A stretch of DNA of 29,082 nucleotides. Source: Chloroflexota bacterium. Lineage in GTDB: Bacteria > Chloroflexota > Anaerolineae > Caldilineales > Caldilineaceae. The stretch lies in assembly GCA_003577005.1 (NCBI GenBank), contig QEUW01000137.1:1-29082 (forward strand), written 5' to 3'. Position numbers and translations under genes: made by a program. Positions within the stretch are counted from its first letter, which is position 1, and each line of letters opens with the position of its first letter. This document shows positions 1-6,543 of this stretch, piece by piece. The notes beneath the pieces were generated by a model, which saw only the letters and a program-made list of their open reading frames with translations, had not been told where the DNA came from and searched no databases.

Positions 1-471
1 ACGCGCATCGATTGGGCGCTGCCTGGCTGGCCGCGGCTGGCGGTTGGGGCAGAGAGCAACTGTGATCTGGCGCTGATCACCGCAACCGGGCGCGGCCTGC
101 GCATCCCCGTAGAACTCATCCGGCGTACAGGCACGCGGGTGTTTCACAAACAAAAGAGCGACGAGATCATCGGCGCACAGGCCGTCACCGCCACTGACTG
201 GCTCTGGCTGCTGGCAAGCGAAGGCTGGGCCAAGTGGCTTTGTACTGGGGAAATTCCCCAGGCGGATGCGGGCGGGCAGGGCAGCGTGGTCGTCCGGCGA
301 CGGGGGCAACTCTGCGGGCTGGTGGGAGAGGAGTGCGAGTGGGTGCGGCTGCTTACGACGGCGCGGCTGCTCGTGGTCGATCCACACAACACGCCTCGCG
401 AAGATTCCTTGTCCATGCACCGCACAGTCAGGATGAGCAAAGGGGAACAGGTGCTGAGCCTTGTACAATAG
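1..471 (+). CDS. GyrA/ParC-like C-terminal beta-pinwheel protein, 3' part only
   Basis: An open frame runs in from the window edge and ends at TAG 469-471; the true start lies upstream. The translated fragment (about 156 residues) resembles blades of the DNA gyrase/topoisomerase IV subunit A C-terminal pinwheel, which wraps DNA beside the cleavage core. Repeated blade-like patterns are visible: a segment with LALITATGRGLRIP near the start, then SDEIIGAQAV followed by LLASEGWAKW and GEIPQADAGGQG, matching the family pattern of a hydrophobic strand, a T/S-x-x-G turn, a basic position and a G-G-Q-G-like end. The GTG at 139 is internal, because the similarity continues upstream of it. The catalytic core is outside the window, so this could be a gyrase A, ParC or a stand-alone pinwheel protein. 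The family call rests on pattern recognition only. Confidence 0.55.
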   Translation, partial: TRIDWALPGWPRLAVGAESNCDLALITATGRGLRIPVELIRRTGTRVFHKQKSDEIIGAQAVTATDWLWLLASEGWAKWLCTGEIPQADAGGQGSVVVRRRGQLCGLVGEECEWVRLLTTARLLVVDPHNTPREDSLSMHRTVRMSKGEQVLSLVQ

Positions 472-514
472 GGCCGTCTTGTGGGTATGGTCAACCTATC
501 GAAGACAACAGTTG

Positions 515-545
515 GATGCGTTGCACTTTCAAAGTGCGATGCATC
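515..545. terminator. Hairpin between two convergent genes
   Basis: Two 15-base arms (515-529 and 531-545) pair throughout, with two G-T wobble positions, around a single central base. The element lies between the convergent ends of the pinwheel gene (471) and selD (577), where a bidirectional transcription stop would be expected. No T-run follows on either strand, so it is not a textbook intrinsic terminator and might instead be a small palindromic repeat. Confidence 0.4.
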
Positions 546-576
546 TAAAGGTTACCATCACTTTCAAGCAGGACGC

Positions 577-1680
577 TCAGACGACCTCCACCCCCTCACT
601 GTGGAGCACTTCGCCAATTTCCCAGCATCGCTCCTCTTGTTCCAGGCAGTGATCGCGGAATCGTTCCGCCTGGCCGGGCGGTACAGCCAGCAACAACCCA
701 CCGCTGGTTTCCGCCTCCCACAATAGTGTGCGCTGCGCCGGGGTGACGCTCTCGGCAAAGCGCACGTGTTGCCCAAAGTGTTCTGGGTTGCGCGTGCTGC
801 CACGGGTCAAATAGCGGGCGGCGATGTAGTCCCACACACCGGGCAGCGCCGGTACATCTGCCGCATGGATGCGAAAACCGGTGCCCCCTGTGCTGAGCAT
901 CATCTCGACGCTATGGCCGAGCAGACCAAAGCCGGTGATGTCGGTTCCACCCTGCACGCCCGCCGCCACCGCCGCGCGCGCCGCGCCACGATTGAGCTTG
1001 AGCATCGAAATAACCGCTGCATCGAGATCGCTCATATCGATGTCGGGCCGGCCCTGGCTGTGACGGGTTTGCCGGCTCTCGGCGCTCTCGCCCGCGCCGG
1101 TGAGCTTGGCCGCTGTGGTGACGATGCCCGTACCAAGCGGCTTGGTCAAGAAGAGACGGTCACCGGGCCGGGCGCCCCCTTTGCGGATCACCTGGTCCGG
1201 GTGGATCAGACCGGTGACGCTCAGGCCGTAGAACGGCTCCGGGCTGTTGATCGTGTGGCCGCCGGTGATGGCCGCACCCGCCTCGCGCACTTTGGTGGCC
1301 CCGCCGGCAAAGATCTGGGCGATGACTTCGCCTTTCATCTCGGCGGGGAAACCGGCCAGGTTGAGGCAAAAGAGCACCTCACCCCCCATCGCATAGACAT
1401 CGCTCATGGCGTTGGCTGCGGCGATGGCGCCGTACGTCCACGGGTCGTCGACGATGGGGGTGAAGAAGTCGGTAGTCTGGATGAGGGCGCGCTCATCGTC
1501 CAACTGGTAGACGGCAGCATCATCCGGCTCGCCCAGCCCGACCAGCACGTTGGGATATGCGGTTGCCGGGAAGAACCCGGCCAGTTGGCGCACGACCTGC
1601 GCTAATGTCCCCGGCGGGAGCTTGGACGCTCAACCTGCACAGGTGACGAGCGCGGTCAGCAGTCTAGTTTGTTCGGCCAT
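577..1680 (-). CDS. selD: Selenophosphate synthetase (selenide, water dikinase), probably a selenoprotein with in-frame UGA
   Basis: SelD makes selenophosphate from selenide and ATP, the selenium donor for selenocysteine and selenouridine. From the GTG at 1593 onward the protein matches SelD: a GEPDDAAVYQL segment, TTDFFTPIVDDP, AAANAMSDVYAMGG, an ITGGHTI motif and FLTKPLGTG. The usual N-terminus is missing from that frame because of TGA at 1630-1632. Reading through it gives M-A-E-Q-T-R-L-L-T-A-L-V-T-C-A-G-U-A-S-K-L-P-P-G, which is the expected SelD N-terminus with the catalytic Cys position (residue 17) occupied by the UGA codon. Selenocysteine at this position is known in many SelD proteins. 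The protein is then about 367 residues from ATG 1680 (368 from ATG 1683), normal for SelD. The start lies about 12-15 bases after the brnA stop, so the two are probably cotranscribed. Confidence 0.9.
1609..1632 (-). promoter_or_regulatory. Sec UGA codon of selD with possible SECIS-like hairpin just downstream
   Basis: The TGA is at 1630-1632. In the mRNA the next bases form a GC-rich stretch in which CTCC can pair with GGGG around a CGCC loop, about 10-21 bases after the UGA, extended outward by a short G-T/A-C pairing. Bacterial SECIS elements are hairpins immediately downstream of the UGA, so the placement fits. The stem is short and I could not fold it computationally. Confidence 0.4.
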
Positions 1681-1695
1681 CATGATCTTTGTCGT

Positions 1696-2130
1696 TTAGC
1701 CATTCTTTGATGCTGCCTTGCGAGAGAGCACTCGCTCGGCAACAGCATCGATAAAGCGGGGATCGGCAAGCAACTCCTGGGCAGGGATTGGCAGCGTCTC
1801 AGAATCCATCATCTGATCGCGCTCCATAAATTCGCGCAAAGTATTGTTGATCTGTGTCTGATAGGGCGCAGCGTTTGGGCGTGCGGCTCGCTCCTTGAAG
1901 TAGGTCACTATGTCTTGGTCGAGATTGATTGAGATCCGAACTTTGGCTGGCAGCGCGACCTGACCCGAGTCGATACCCTGGCGTTTCAAAAAGCTGCCAC
2001 GCTGGAATGAGTGGCGACCTGGCGGAAGCACCTCATCTTCATCCAGCCCTGCAGCCAGATCGGCGTTGAATTCTTCTTCAGTTACTACAACCGTGATTTT
2101 GTCACTTTTCTTTGACCGTTTATTGCTCAT
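1696..2130 (-). CDS. brnA: BrnA-family antitoxin
   Basis: BrnA antitoxins bind and neutralise the BrnT ribonuclease toxin and repress their own promoter with a ribbon-helix-helix-like C-terminal domain. The protein (144 residues) has an acidic N-terminal part (EEEFNADLAAGLDEDE) and then KVRISINLDQDIVTYFKE followed by YQTQINNTLREFM, the typical BrnA C-terminal pattern. The ATG at 2130 is chosen over the longer frame from 2211 because GGAGG sits eight bases upstream and family similarity begins there. Its first bases overlap the restored brnT frame by 11 bases, as is usual in toxin-antitoxin operons. The C-terminal extension after the domain, about 30 residues, is not recognised. selD follows within about 15 bases. 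Confidence 0.8.
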   Translation of the reverse strand: MSNKRSKKSDKITVVVTEEEFNADLAAGLDEDEVLPPGRHSFQRGSFLKRQGIDSGQVALPAKVRISINLDQDIVTYFKERAARPNAAPYQTQINNTLREFMERDQMMDSETLPIPAQELLADPRFIDAVAERVLSRKAASKNG

Positions 2131-2393
2131 AGATCCTCCGGTGCCTGGCATCTGCCTTACGAGCCGAAATGATCCGGACGATTCCCTCTGCTGGTTCGGA
2201 AAACACAACAAAACAGACGGCGGCTAGATAGACCAATTAAATGATAGCGATGTTCAGTGACCGAGTGGTCAGCATCGTAATCATCGACGGCATTGGGGTC
2301 AAAGAAGGCTTCGACTACTTCCTCAAAACTGACCTGATGCCGGCGCTGATTACGTTCTGCCTTTCCCGAATTCCACGTAAATCGCAAGTTCAT
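2120..2393 (-). pseudogene. brnT: BrnT-family toxin gene with a one-base frameshift
   Basis: BrnT toxins are small RelE-fold ribonucleases. The frame from ATG 2393 reads MNLRFTWNSGKAERNQRRHQ and continues with VSFEEVVEAFFDP and a HRYHLIGLSSRRL segment, as in BrnT, but then departs from the family and ends at a premature TAA around 2157. In another frame the expected end is present: VVFSEPAEG, VRIISARKADARHRRIYEQ and TAA at 2120-2122. Removing one T from the T-run at 2210-2213 (A-run on the plus strand) rejoins the two. The restored protein would be about 90 residues, normal for BrnT. The frameshift could be real inactivation, slippage-based phase variation, or a sequencing error in a homopolymer. 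Confidence 0.75.
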
Positions 2394-2397
2394 ATAT

Positions 2398-2426
2398 ATT
2401 ATACATTATTGATATGTATTCAGGTG
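2398..2426 (-). promoter_or_regulatory. Probable brnTA promoter with overlapping inverted repeat
   Basis: On the minus strand a perfect TATAAT (2398-2403) ends four bases before the brnT ATG, so transcription would begin at or next to the start codon (leaderless mRNA). The -35 region is weak: CACCTG at 2421-2426 with a 17-base spacer. An inverted repeat ATACAT-N7-ATGTAT lies at 2401-2419 just upstream of and touching the -10 box, a sensible place for an autoregulatory BrnA operator. Operator identity is inference. Confidence 0.5.
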
Positions 2427-2475
2427 AATTCCTGTCTGTGTATGGTTGCCAATTTGAAGCAGCGCCTCGAAAAGA

Positions 2476-3291
2476 TCAACCCACCGGCGGGCGCAGCGGC
2501 GGGATGGGCTGGAGGATCTGGCGTCGCTCGGGGGTCAAGCGGTCGAGCAGCGCCTGGGAATACTCGTAGCCGTAGCGCGTCGTCGCCCATTTTACACCAT
2601 AACGATAGATGGTGACACGGCGTTCGCCCTCGGTGTTGGTGCGGCTGCTGCCGCCGTGCATCAGGCCATCTACAAAGAGCAGCGCATCGCCCTTTTTCAT
2701 GTAGACAGGGATGGCCCCTTCCAGCGTGTCCATGCGGTCGCCAGCGGCATAGTTGCCGGCAAGGGGGTGGGGAAAGTTGGACTTGTGGCTGCCGGGGATC
2801 ACCATCGTAGGGCCGTCGCCGGAGCCGATGTCGGTCAGGGCGAGAATGACGTTGCACTGGCCGCAGCGAAAGACGCCGTTCTGGTAGAGATAGCGCCCGC
2901 GCAGCGCCCCTTGATAGCCGCCCGAATGCACCGGGTGGTGCCCGCCCGACCGCCGGATGGAGGCGATGCACTCGTCGATGAAGAGCCCTTCGACATACGA
3001 TTTTTCTTCGCCACAATAGTGGCGCACATAGTTGATCCAGCCCGGATGGTCGATGAGGCGCTCAAAGGGTTCGCCCGCCTCGACACAGTTGTGCAATTCA
3101 AAGCCTGTGTCGCTTGTGTAGTCACGGCGCTGGGCATTGCCCCACCACTCGCCGTAGCCAAGCGGCGGAAACTCATCAAAGGCTCGGTTCAACGCAGCGA
3201 GCAACTCCGGCTCGACGGCGTTTTCCAAAACCAGATAACCACGCAAGTCAAAGAGAAAGTCATCGAGCGCAGTCGGGTTCCGTGGTTCCAT
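2476..3291 (-). CDS. Phytanoyl-CoA dioxygenase (PhyH) family protein
   Basis: A double-stranded beta-helix protein of the PhyH family, whose members are usually Fe(II)/2-oxoglutarate oxygenases. Visible motifs are FLFDLRGYLVLENAV near the N-terminus, CNVILALTDIGSGDGPTMVI with PGSHKSN, and GDALLFVDGLMHGGSSRTN with RRVTIYRYG. The distal His (about residue 212) and a likely 2OG-binding Arg (about 224) are present. The proximal His-x-Asp motif instead reads H-S-G (His122-Ser-Gly124), so the usual carboxylate ligand is missing. ATG 3291 is chosen because GAGGAG lies about 11 bases upstream and the PhyH domain starts soon after; a longer frame reaches 3411. Length 271 residues is typical. It stands alone on the minus strand, with a 370-base gap to the divergent aminotransferase. 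Substrate unknown. Confidence 0.8.
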   Translation of the reverse strand: MEPRNPTALDDFLFDLRGYLVLENAVEPELLAALNRAFDEFPPLGYGEWWGNAQRRDYTSDTGFELHNCVEAGEPFERLIDHPGWINYVRHYCGEEKSYVEGLFIDECIASIRRSGGHHPVHSGGYQGALRGRYLYQNGVFRCGQCNVILALTDIGSGDGPTMVIPGSHKSNFPHPLAGNYAAGDRMDTLEGAIPVYMKKGDALLFVDGLMHGGSSRTNTEGERRVTIYRYGVKWATTRYGYEYSQALLDRLTPERRQILQPIPPLRPPVG

Positions 3292-3661
3292 ACCGGGCAA
3301 AGCTCCTCTGCTTTTGTACAATTGTGGATAACCAACAAGCCTGGCGACCACACCTCGAGCGGTTCGCCGTAGACAGCTACAAGTATAAAGCAGATCGAAT
3401 CGAGCGAGCAAGATAGCCGCTCGCTACCCCACAAAATGCTCCTGGCTTTGCCAAAAATGCTGGGAATACGGCTGGCGCGTCACCATCGGTTTGCTACACG
3501 TCTTCAATTGTACTGTTTCAACTGTGCTGCCCTCTTGATTTCACGGAATGCTTGTTTCTTAAGAAGAAACAATGGTCCCTTTACAAGAAACAAAACATCC
3601 TCTACAATGGGGCGACTCAGTGTCATACCCTAACAGCGAAGATAGAAAATGCAGGCAACTT
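3292..3661. other. Intergenic region between divergent PhyH and aminotransferase genes
   Basis: No convincing gene is present. It holds the divergent promoters of the two flanking genes, a TTGTACAA palindrome around 3314-3321, and the GTTTC/GAAAC motif annotated separately at 3552-3593. Local base composition is AT-richer than the flanking genes, as expected for a promoter region. Confidence 0.5.
3552..3593. promoter_or_regulatory. Candidate operator: TTGTTTCTT/AAGAAACAA repeats
   Basis: TTGTTTCTT (3552-3560) and AAGAAACAA (3564-3572) form a perfect 9-base inverted repeat around AAG, and AAGAAACAA recurs as a direct repeat at 3585-3593. The core is GTTTC-N7-GAAAC. A very similar GTTTC-N8-GAAAC plus further GAAAC copy occurs at 6333-6380 upstream of the IclR gene. 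Position upstream of the class III aminotransferase start (3662) suggests a regulator binding site; assignment to the IclR protein is inference. Confidence 0.45.
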
Positions 3662-4963
3662 ATGAGGAACTACACCCGGTCAAAAGTCTTGTATGAACGA
3701 GCCAGCCGTGTGTTGGCTGGGGGCGTCTCCAGCGAATTTCGCAAGGCCAGCTGGCCCCATCCGCTCTTCTTTACATCCGCACAGGGCAGCCGCATCGTAG
3801 ACGTTGACGAAAACGAGTATCTGGACTTTACGTTGAGCCAGGGGCCGCTGATCCTTGGCCACAGCCATCCCCAGGTGTTGGAGGCAGTCGAGCGCGCCTC
3901 GCGCAACGGGCAGCTCTTCGCCGGGCAACATCTGATGGAGATCGAATTGGCCGAAAAGCTACAACAGCATGTCCCCTGCGCCGAACTGGTGCGCTTTAGC
4001 CTCTCCGGCTCCGAAGCGGACCATACGGCGTTGCGCGTTGCCCGCGCCGTGACGGGCCGGCCGCGTTTTATCCGCTTTGAAGGTCATTACCACGGCTGGT
4101 TCGACAACGTGGCCTGGAGCATCAATGGCCCGTCAGCAGAGGCGCTGGGCGACTACGAGCAGCCGACACCCCTTGCCTGGACGCAAGGGCTACCACCTAC
4201 CAGCACCGACGAATTCATCGTCCTACCCTGGAACGATCTCGCGCTGGTCGAGCGCACCCTGGCCGCACGCCATGACGAAGTGGCGGCCATCATCACCGAG
4301 CCTGTCATGTGCAACAGTGGCTGTATCGAACCCGCGCCCGGCTTTCTTGCCGGGCTACGCGACCTGTGTGACCGGTATGATGTTGCGTTGATCTTCGACG
4401 AGGTGATCACCGGTTTCCGCCTGCGTATGGGCGGTGCGCAGGCGTACTATGGCGTCACACCCGACCTGGCTGTCTTTGCCAAGGCGCTGGCCAACGGCTA
4501 TCCCATCAGCGCTCTGGCCGGCCAACGACGCTGGATGCAACCGATTGTGGATGGCAAGGTGATCCACGCCGGCACGATGAATTCAAGCAACCCGACGGTG
4601 GCTGCCGCGCTGGCAACGCTGGAGGTGCTGGAGCGCGAGCAGGTGCATGAAAAACTTTTCCGGCTGGGGCGCCGCCTGATGGAAGGTTTGCGGATGGCGG
4701 CGGCGGAGAGCGGGCAGCCGCTCTGTGTGCTCGGCCCTGGCCCCATGTTCCACACAGCATTTACAACGGAGCGAGCGATCCGCAACTATCGCGACACCCT
4801 GGCCTTTGACCGGACCCGGCTGGGGCTCTTTGTCCAGCAGATGCAGGAACGGGGCATTCGCCTGATTGGGCGCGGCCTGTGGTATCTCTCCGCCGCCCAC
4901 ACGGAGGCCGACATCGACCAGGCTATCGAGACGGCACGGGCTGTCCTGCGCGAGATAGCGTAA
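3662..4963 (+). CDS. Class III pyridoxal-phosphate aminotransferase, glutamate-1-semialdehyde aminomutase-like
   Basis: A fold-type I PLP enzyme related to HemL. The order is typical: ERASRVLAGGVSSEFR at the N-terminus, a GHSHP motif, SLSGSEADHTALRVARA (phosphate-binding region), FEGHYHGW, IFDEVITGFR with the PLP N1-binding Asp (about residue 246), the Schiff-base Lys in FAKALANGYP (about residue 274), and TMNSSNPTVAAA. ATG 3662 is preferred because family proteins start about there; a longer frame opens at 3572. Length 433 residues is normal. SGSEAD in place of the HemL SGTEA, and the absence of nearby haem genes, suggest a catabolic or secondary role rather than tetrapyrrole synthesis. It ends about 40 bases before an inverted-repeat element. 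Confidence 0.88.
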   Translation: MRNYTRSKVLYERASRVLAGGVSSEFRKASWPHPLFFTSAQGSRIVDVDENEYLDFTLSQGPLILGHSHPQVLEAVERASRNGQLFAGQHLMEIELAEKLQQHVPCAELVRFSLSGSEADHTALRVARAVTGRPRFIRFEGHYHGWFDNVAWSINGPSAEALGDYEQPTPLAWTQGLPPTSTDEFIVLPWNDLALVERTLAARHDEVAAIITEPVMCNSGCIEPAPGFLAGLRDLCDRYDVALIFDEVITGFRLRMGGAQAYYGVTPDLAVFAKALANGYPISALAGQRRWMQPIVDGKVIHAGTMNSSNPTVAAALATLEVLEREQVHEKLFRLGRRLMEGLRMAAAESGQPLCVLGPGPMFHTAFTTERAIRNYRDTLAFDRTRLGLFVQQMQERGIRLIGRGLWYLSAAHTEADIDQAIETARAVLREIA

Positions 4964-5004
4964 AACGTGCCCACCATTTTGGATGGTCTCCCGCTGCGGT
5001 GCTG

Positions 5005-5166
5005 CTATACTAAAGTCAGAATGAAAACCCGATTTTCTACCCCTCCTAGCCTCCCCCAGGTTGGGGAAGGAACCGAATCTTCTTCTATCCCGTGACAATT
5101 CCCTCCCCAACCTGGGGAGGGTTTGGGAGGGGTAAAACTCCGCTTTTCAAGTTGATGTGAGTATAG
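5005..5166. repeat. MITE-like element with long imperfect terminal inverted repeats
   Basis: The 162-base segment starts CTATACT and ends AGTATAG. The outer ~23 bases of each end are imperfectly complementary. A longer inner pair follows: TACCCCTCC (5038-5046) with GGAGGGGTA (5126-5134), then a C-rich block with CCCCAGGTTGGGG facing CCCCAACCTGGGG around 5054-5066 and 5105-5117. No coding capacity is seen. This is the structure of a non-autonomous palindromic element. The C/G-rich blocks resemble palindromic repeats common in some Chloroflexota and cyanobacterial genomes, which is recollection rather than a search result. Confidence 0.65.
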
Positions 5167-5180
5167 AGCGAGTGGCACAG

Positions 5181-5235
5181 AGAACCGTGGATTTACCCAG
5201 CGTAGATCGGCGTGAGGAGGCGAATCCGCGGTTCT
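5181..5235. repeat. Inverted repeat next to the MITE-like element
   Basis: AGAACCGTGGATT (5181-5193) faces AATCCGCGGTTCT (5223-5235), 13 bases paired with a single G-T wobble, around a 29-base loop. It starts 15 bases after the element at 5005-5166 and may be part of a composite repeat. Confidence 0.45.
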
Positions 5236-5294
5236 TACTCATATCCCTCCGGGCAACCCCTAACTGGGGATTGCGCCATTAGACAGGGTTTTTA

Positions 5295-5324
5295 GTTGGC
5301 TCTGTGCAAAGCACAACCGCCAAC
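5295..5324 (-). terminator. Hairpin after the IclR gene
   Basis: GTTGGC (5295-5300) pairs with GCCAAC (5319-5324), and inside it GTGC (5304-5307) pairs with GCAC (5311-5314). It begins eight bases past the IclR stop codon, the right place for a terminator on the minus strand. There is no T-run after it in that direction, so its activity is uncertain. Confidence 0.35.
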
Positions 5325-5331
5325 TCACAAG

Positions 5332-6132
5332 TTATTCGTTTTGGTTGGGTTTGTTTTCCTCTAACCGGTTTGTGCCCAGCTGCTGAGAAATCATAGCAGT
5401 GGTCTCCATGACGGCCTGGGCGACCTGTTCCACCAGCCTCTCTGGCAGGCGGCTTGCTGGCGCCGAGACGCTGAGCGCCGCCAGGACGTGGCCGTGCGCA
5501 TCGGTAATCGGCGCGCCGATGCAACAGGCACCCTCTTCGTTTTCGCCGTTGTCGAGGGCATAGCCACGTTGGCGCGCCAAGGAGAGGTCTTGGGCGAGGA
5601 GTGCGAGCGAGGTTAGGGTGCGCGGCGTGCGTGCGGTCAGCGTGGCGGGCAGGTGCGCCTGCCACTGGCCCTCCGGCAAAAAAGCCAGGATCGCCTTGCC
5701 GAGCGAAGTTGAATAGGCCGGGTCGCGCCCGCCGATGGTGGCCTGCATACGCAGCGCGCGCCGGCTTTCCACCATGCCGAGATAGACGATGTCGGTGCGG
5801 TTCAGGACGCCGAGGTTGACGGTCTCGTCGAAACGATCGCGTAGCTCTTGCATCAACGGCAAAGCAAGTTCGAGTAGCCGGGCATACTGCTGCGCCGACT
5901 GGCCCAGTTGCCAGCTGCGCGGCCCCAGGCGATAGAGATCGGCGTCACCGTTGTGGGCGACATAGCCATGAAAACCAAGCGTGTATAGATAACGAAAGAC
6001 CGTGGTCTTGGGTAGACCGACGCGGGTGCAGATTTCCTTGAGCGAGAGCTCATGGCCGGCCTCGGCCAGCAATGTCAGCACCTGGAGCGCCTTATCCACT
6101 GGTTTGACGATATAATTGCTGTTGGCAGACAT
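5332..6132 (-). CDS. IclR-family transcriptional regulator
   Basis: IclR proteins are dimeric winged-helix regulators with a C-terminal GAF-like effector domain, often controlling catabolism of sugar acids and aromatics. The N-terminal HTH (about residues 8-75) shows KPVDKALQVLTLLAE, SLKEICTRVGLPKTTVFRYL and GYV. The effector domain follows with VNLGVLNRTDIVYLG, STSLGKAILAFLPE, RQRGYALDNGENEEGACCIGAP and AALSVSAP. ATG 6132 is preferred over the frame start 6189 because GGGAGG lies about 11 bases upstream and the family N-terminus fits; length is 266 residues. It is divergent from the UlaG-like gene, with repeated GAAAC motifs in between that are plausible self-operators. The effector cannot be deduced. 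Confidence 0.9.
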   Translation of the reverse strand: MSANSNYIVKPVDKALQVLTLLAEAGHELSLKEICTRVGLPKTTVFRYLYTLGFHGYVAHNGDADLYRLGPRSWQLGQSAQQYARLLELALPLMQELRDRFDETVNLGVLNRTDIVYLGMVESRRALRMQATIGGRDPAYSTSLGKAILAFLPEGQWQAHLPATLTARTPRTLTSLALLAQDLSLARQRGYALDNGENEEGACCIGAPITDAHGHVLAALSVSAPASRLPERLVEQVAQAVMETTAMISQQLGTNRLEENKPNQNE

Positions 6133-6543
6133 CCCTGCTTCCCTCCCTTTGGCTGGCGCTATCTTACCAGTAGAGAGCGGAAGGCGCAAACGCGTTTTTA
6201 GGGTCTCGTAAGGAAGTTTGGCGTTTGGCGTTCATAATAATTGCAGTCGCACCAGGGATTGGTGTAAGATTAGCGCGTCCTCTATTGCCCCAAAAACGAT
6301 GATCACAAGGTAGTTGCTCAAGGTCGCCCAAAGTTTCCACAGATTGAAACAAGAAGCTGTACAGTCTGTGGAAACAAGAGATGGCTTCCTAGGCACTATG
6401 CATATGCAGCGCCTCACGCCCATCGATAGCAGATGCGACGGATAGTTGAGGCTGGCAACTGTTGATTATCCAATCTGCCGGCTGCCGCCCACTTTTTATG
6501 TGATGGTGGTGTGGATGAGTTGGTCTTTCTAAAGCGAGCATTT
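6133..6543. other. Intergenic region between divergent IclR and UlaG-like genes
   Basis: About 410 bases without a credible gene; short frames here lack similarity and good starts. It contains the inverted/direct repeat cluster at 6333-6380 and presumably both promoters. A CATATG-containing palindrome-like patch occurs near 6398-6407. Confidence 0.5.
6333..6380. promoter_or_regulatory. Candidate IclR operator: GTTTCCACAGA/TCTGTGGAAAC with GAAACAAGA repeats
   Basis: GTTTCCACAGA (6333-6343) and TCTGTGGAAAC (6365-6375) are a perfect 11-base inverted repeat separated by 21 bases. GAAACAAGA is present twice in direct orientation (6346-6354 and 6371-6379), spaced 25 bases start to start. The half-site GAAAC is shared with the site at 3552-3593. 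The location upstream of the IclR gene fits autoregulation. Confidence 0.5.

Noticed and set aside
766..1605. Long plus-strand open frame (279 residues) over selD
   Set aside because: Antisense shadow of a well-supported selD; its translation has no recognisable domain.
1630..1632. TGA read as the true stop of a small upstream peptide with selD starting at GTG 1593
   Set aside because: The codons before the TGA encode the conserved SelD N-terminus in the same frame, which chance would not give; selenocysteine is the better reading.
1696..2211. Extended BrnA start at TTG 2211
   Set aside because: The extra 27 residues come from the wrong frame of brnT; ATG 2130 has a good GGAGG and the family N-terminus.
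2656..3372. Plus-strand open frame of 238 residues
   Set aside because: Antisense to the PhyH-family gene, which has clear motifs.
5332..6189. IclR start at 6189
   Set aside because: The 19 extra residues are unlike family N-termini, while ATG 6132 has a GGGAGG ribosome site.
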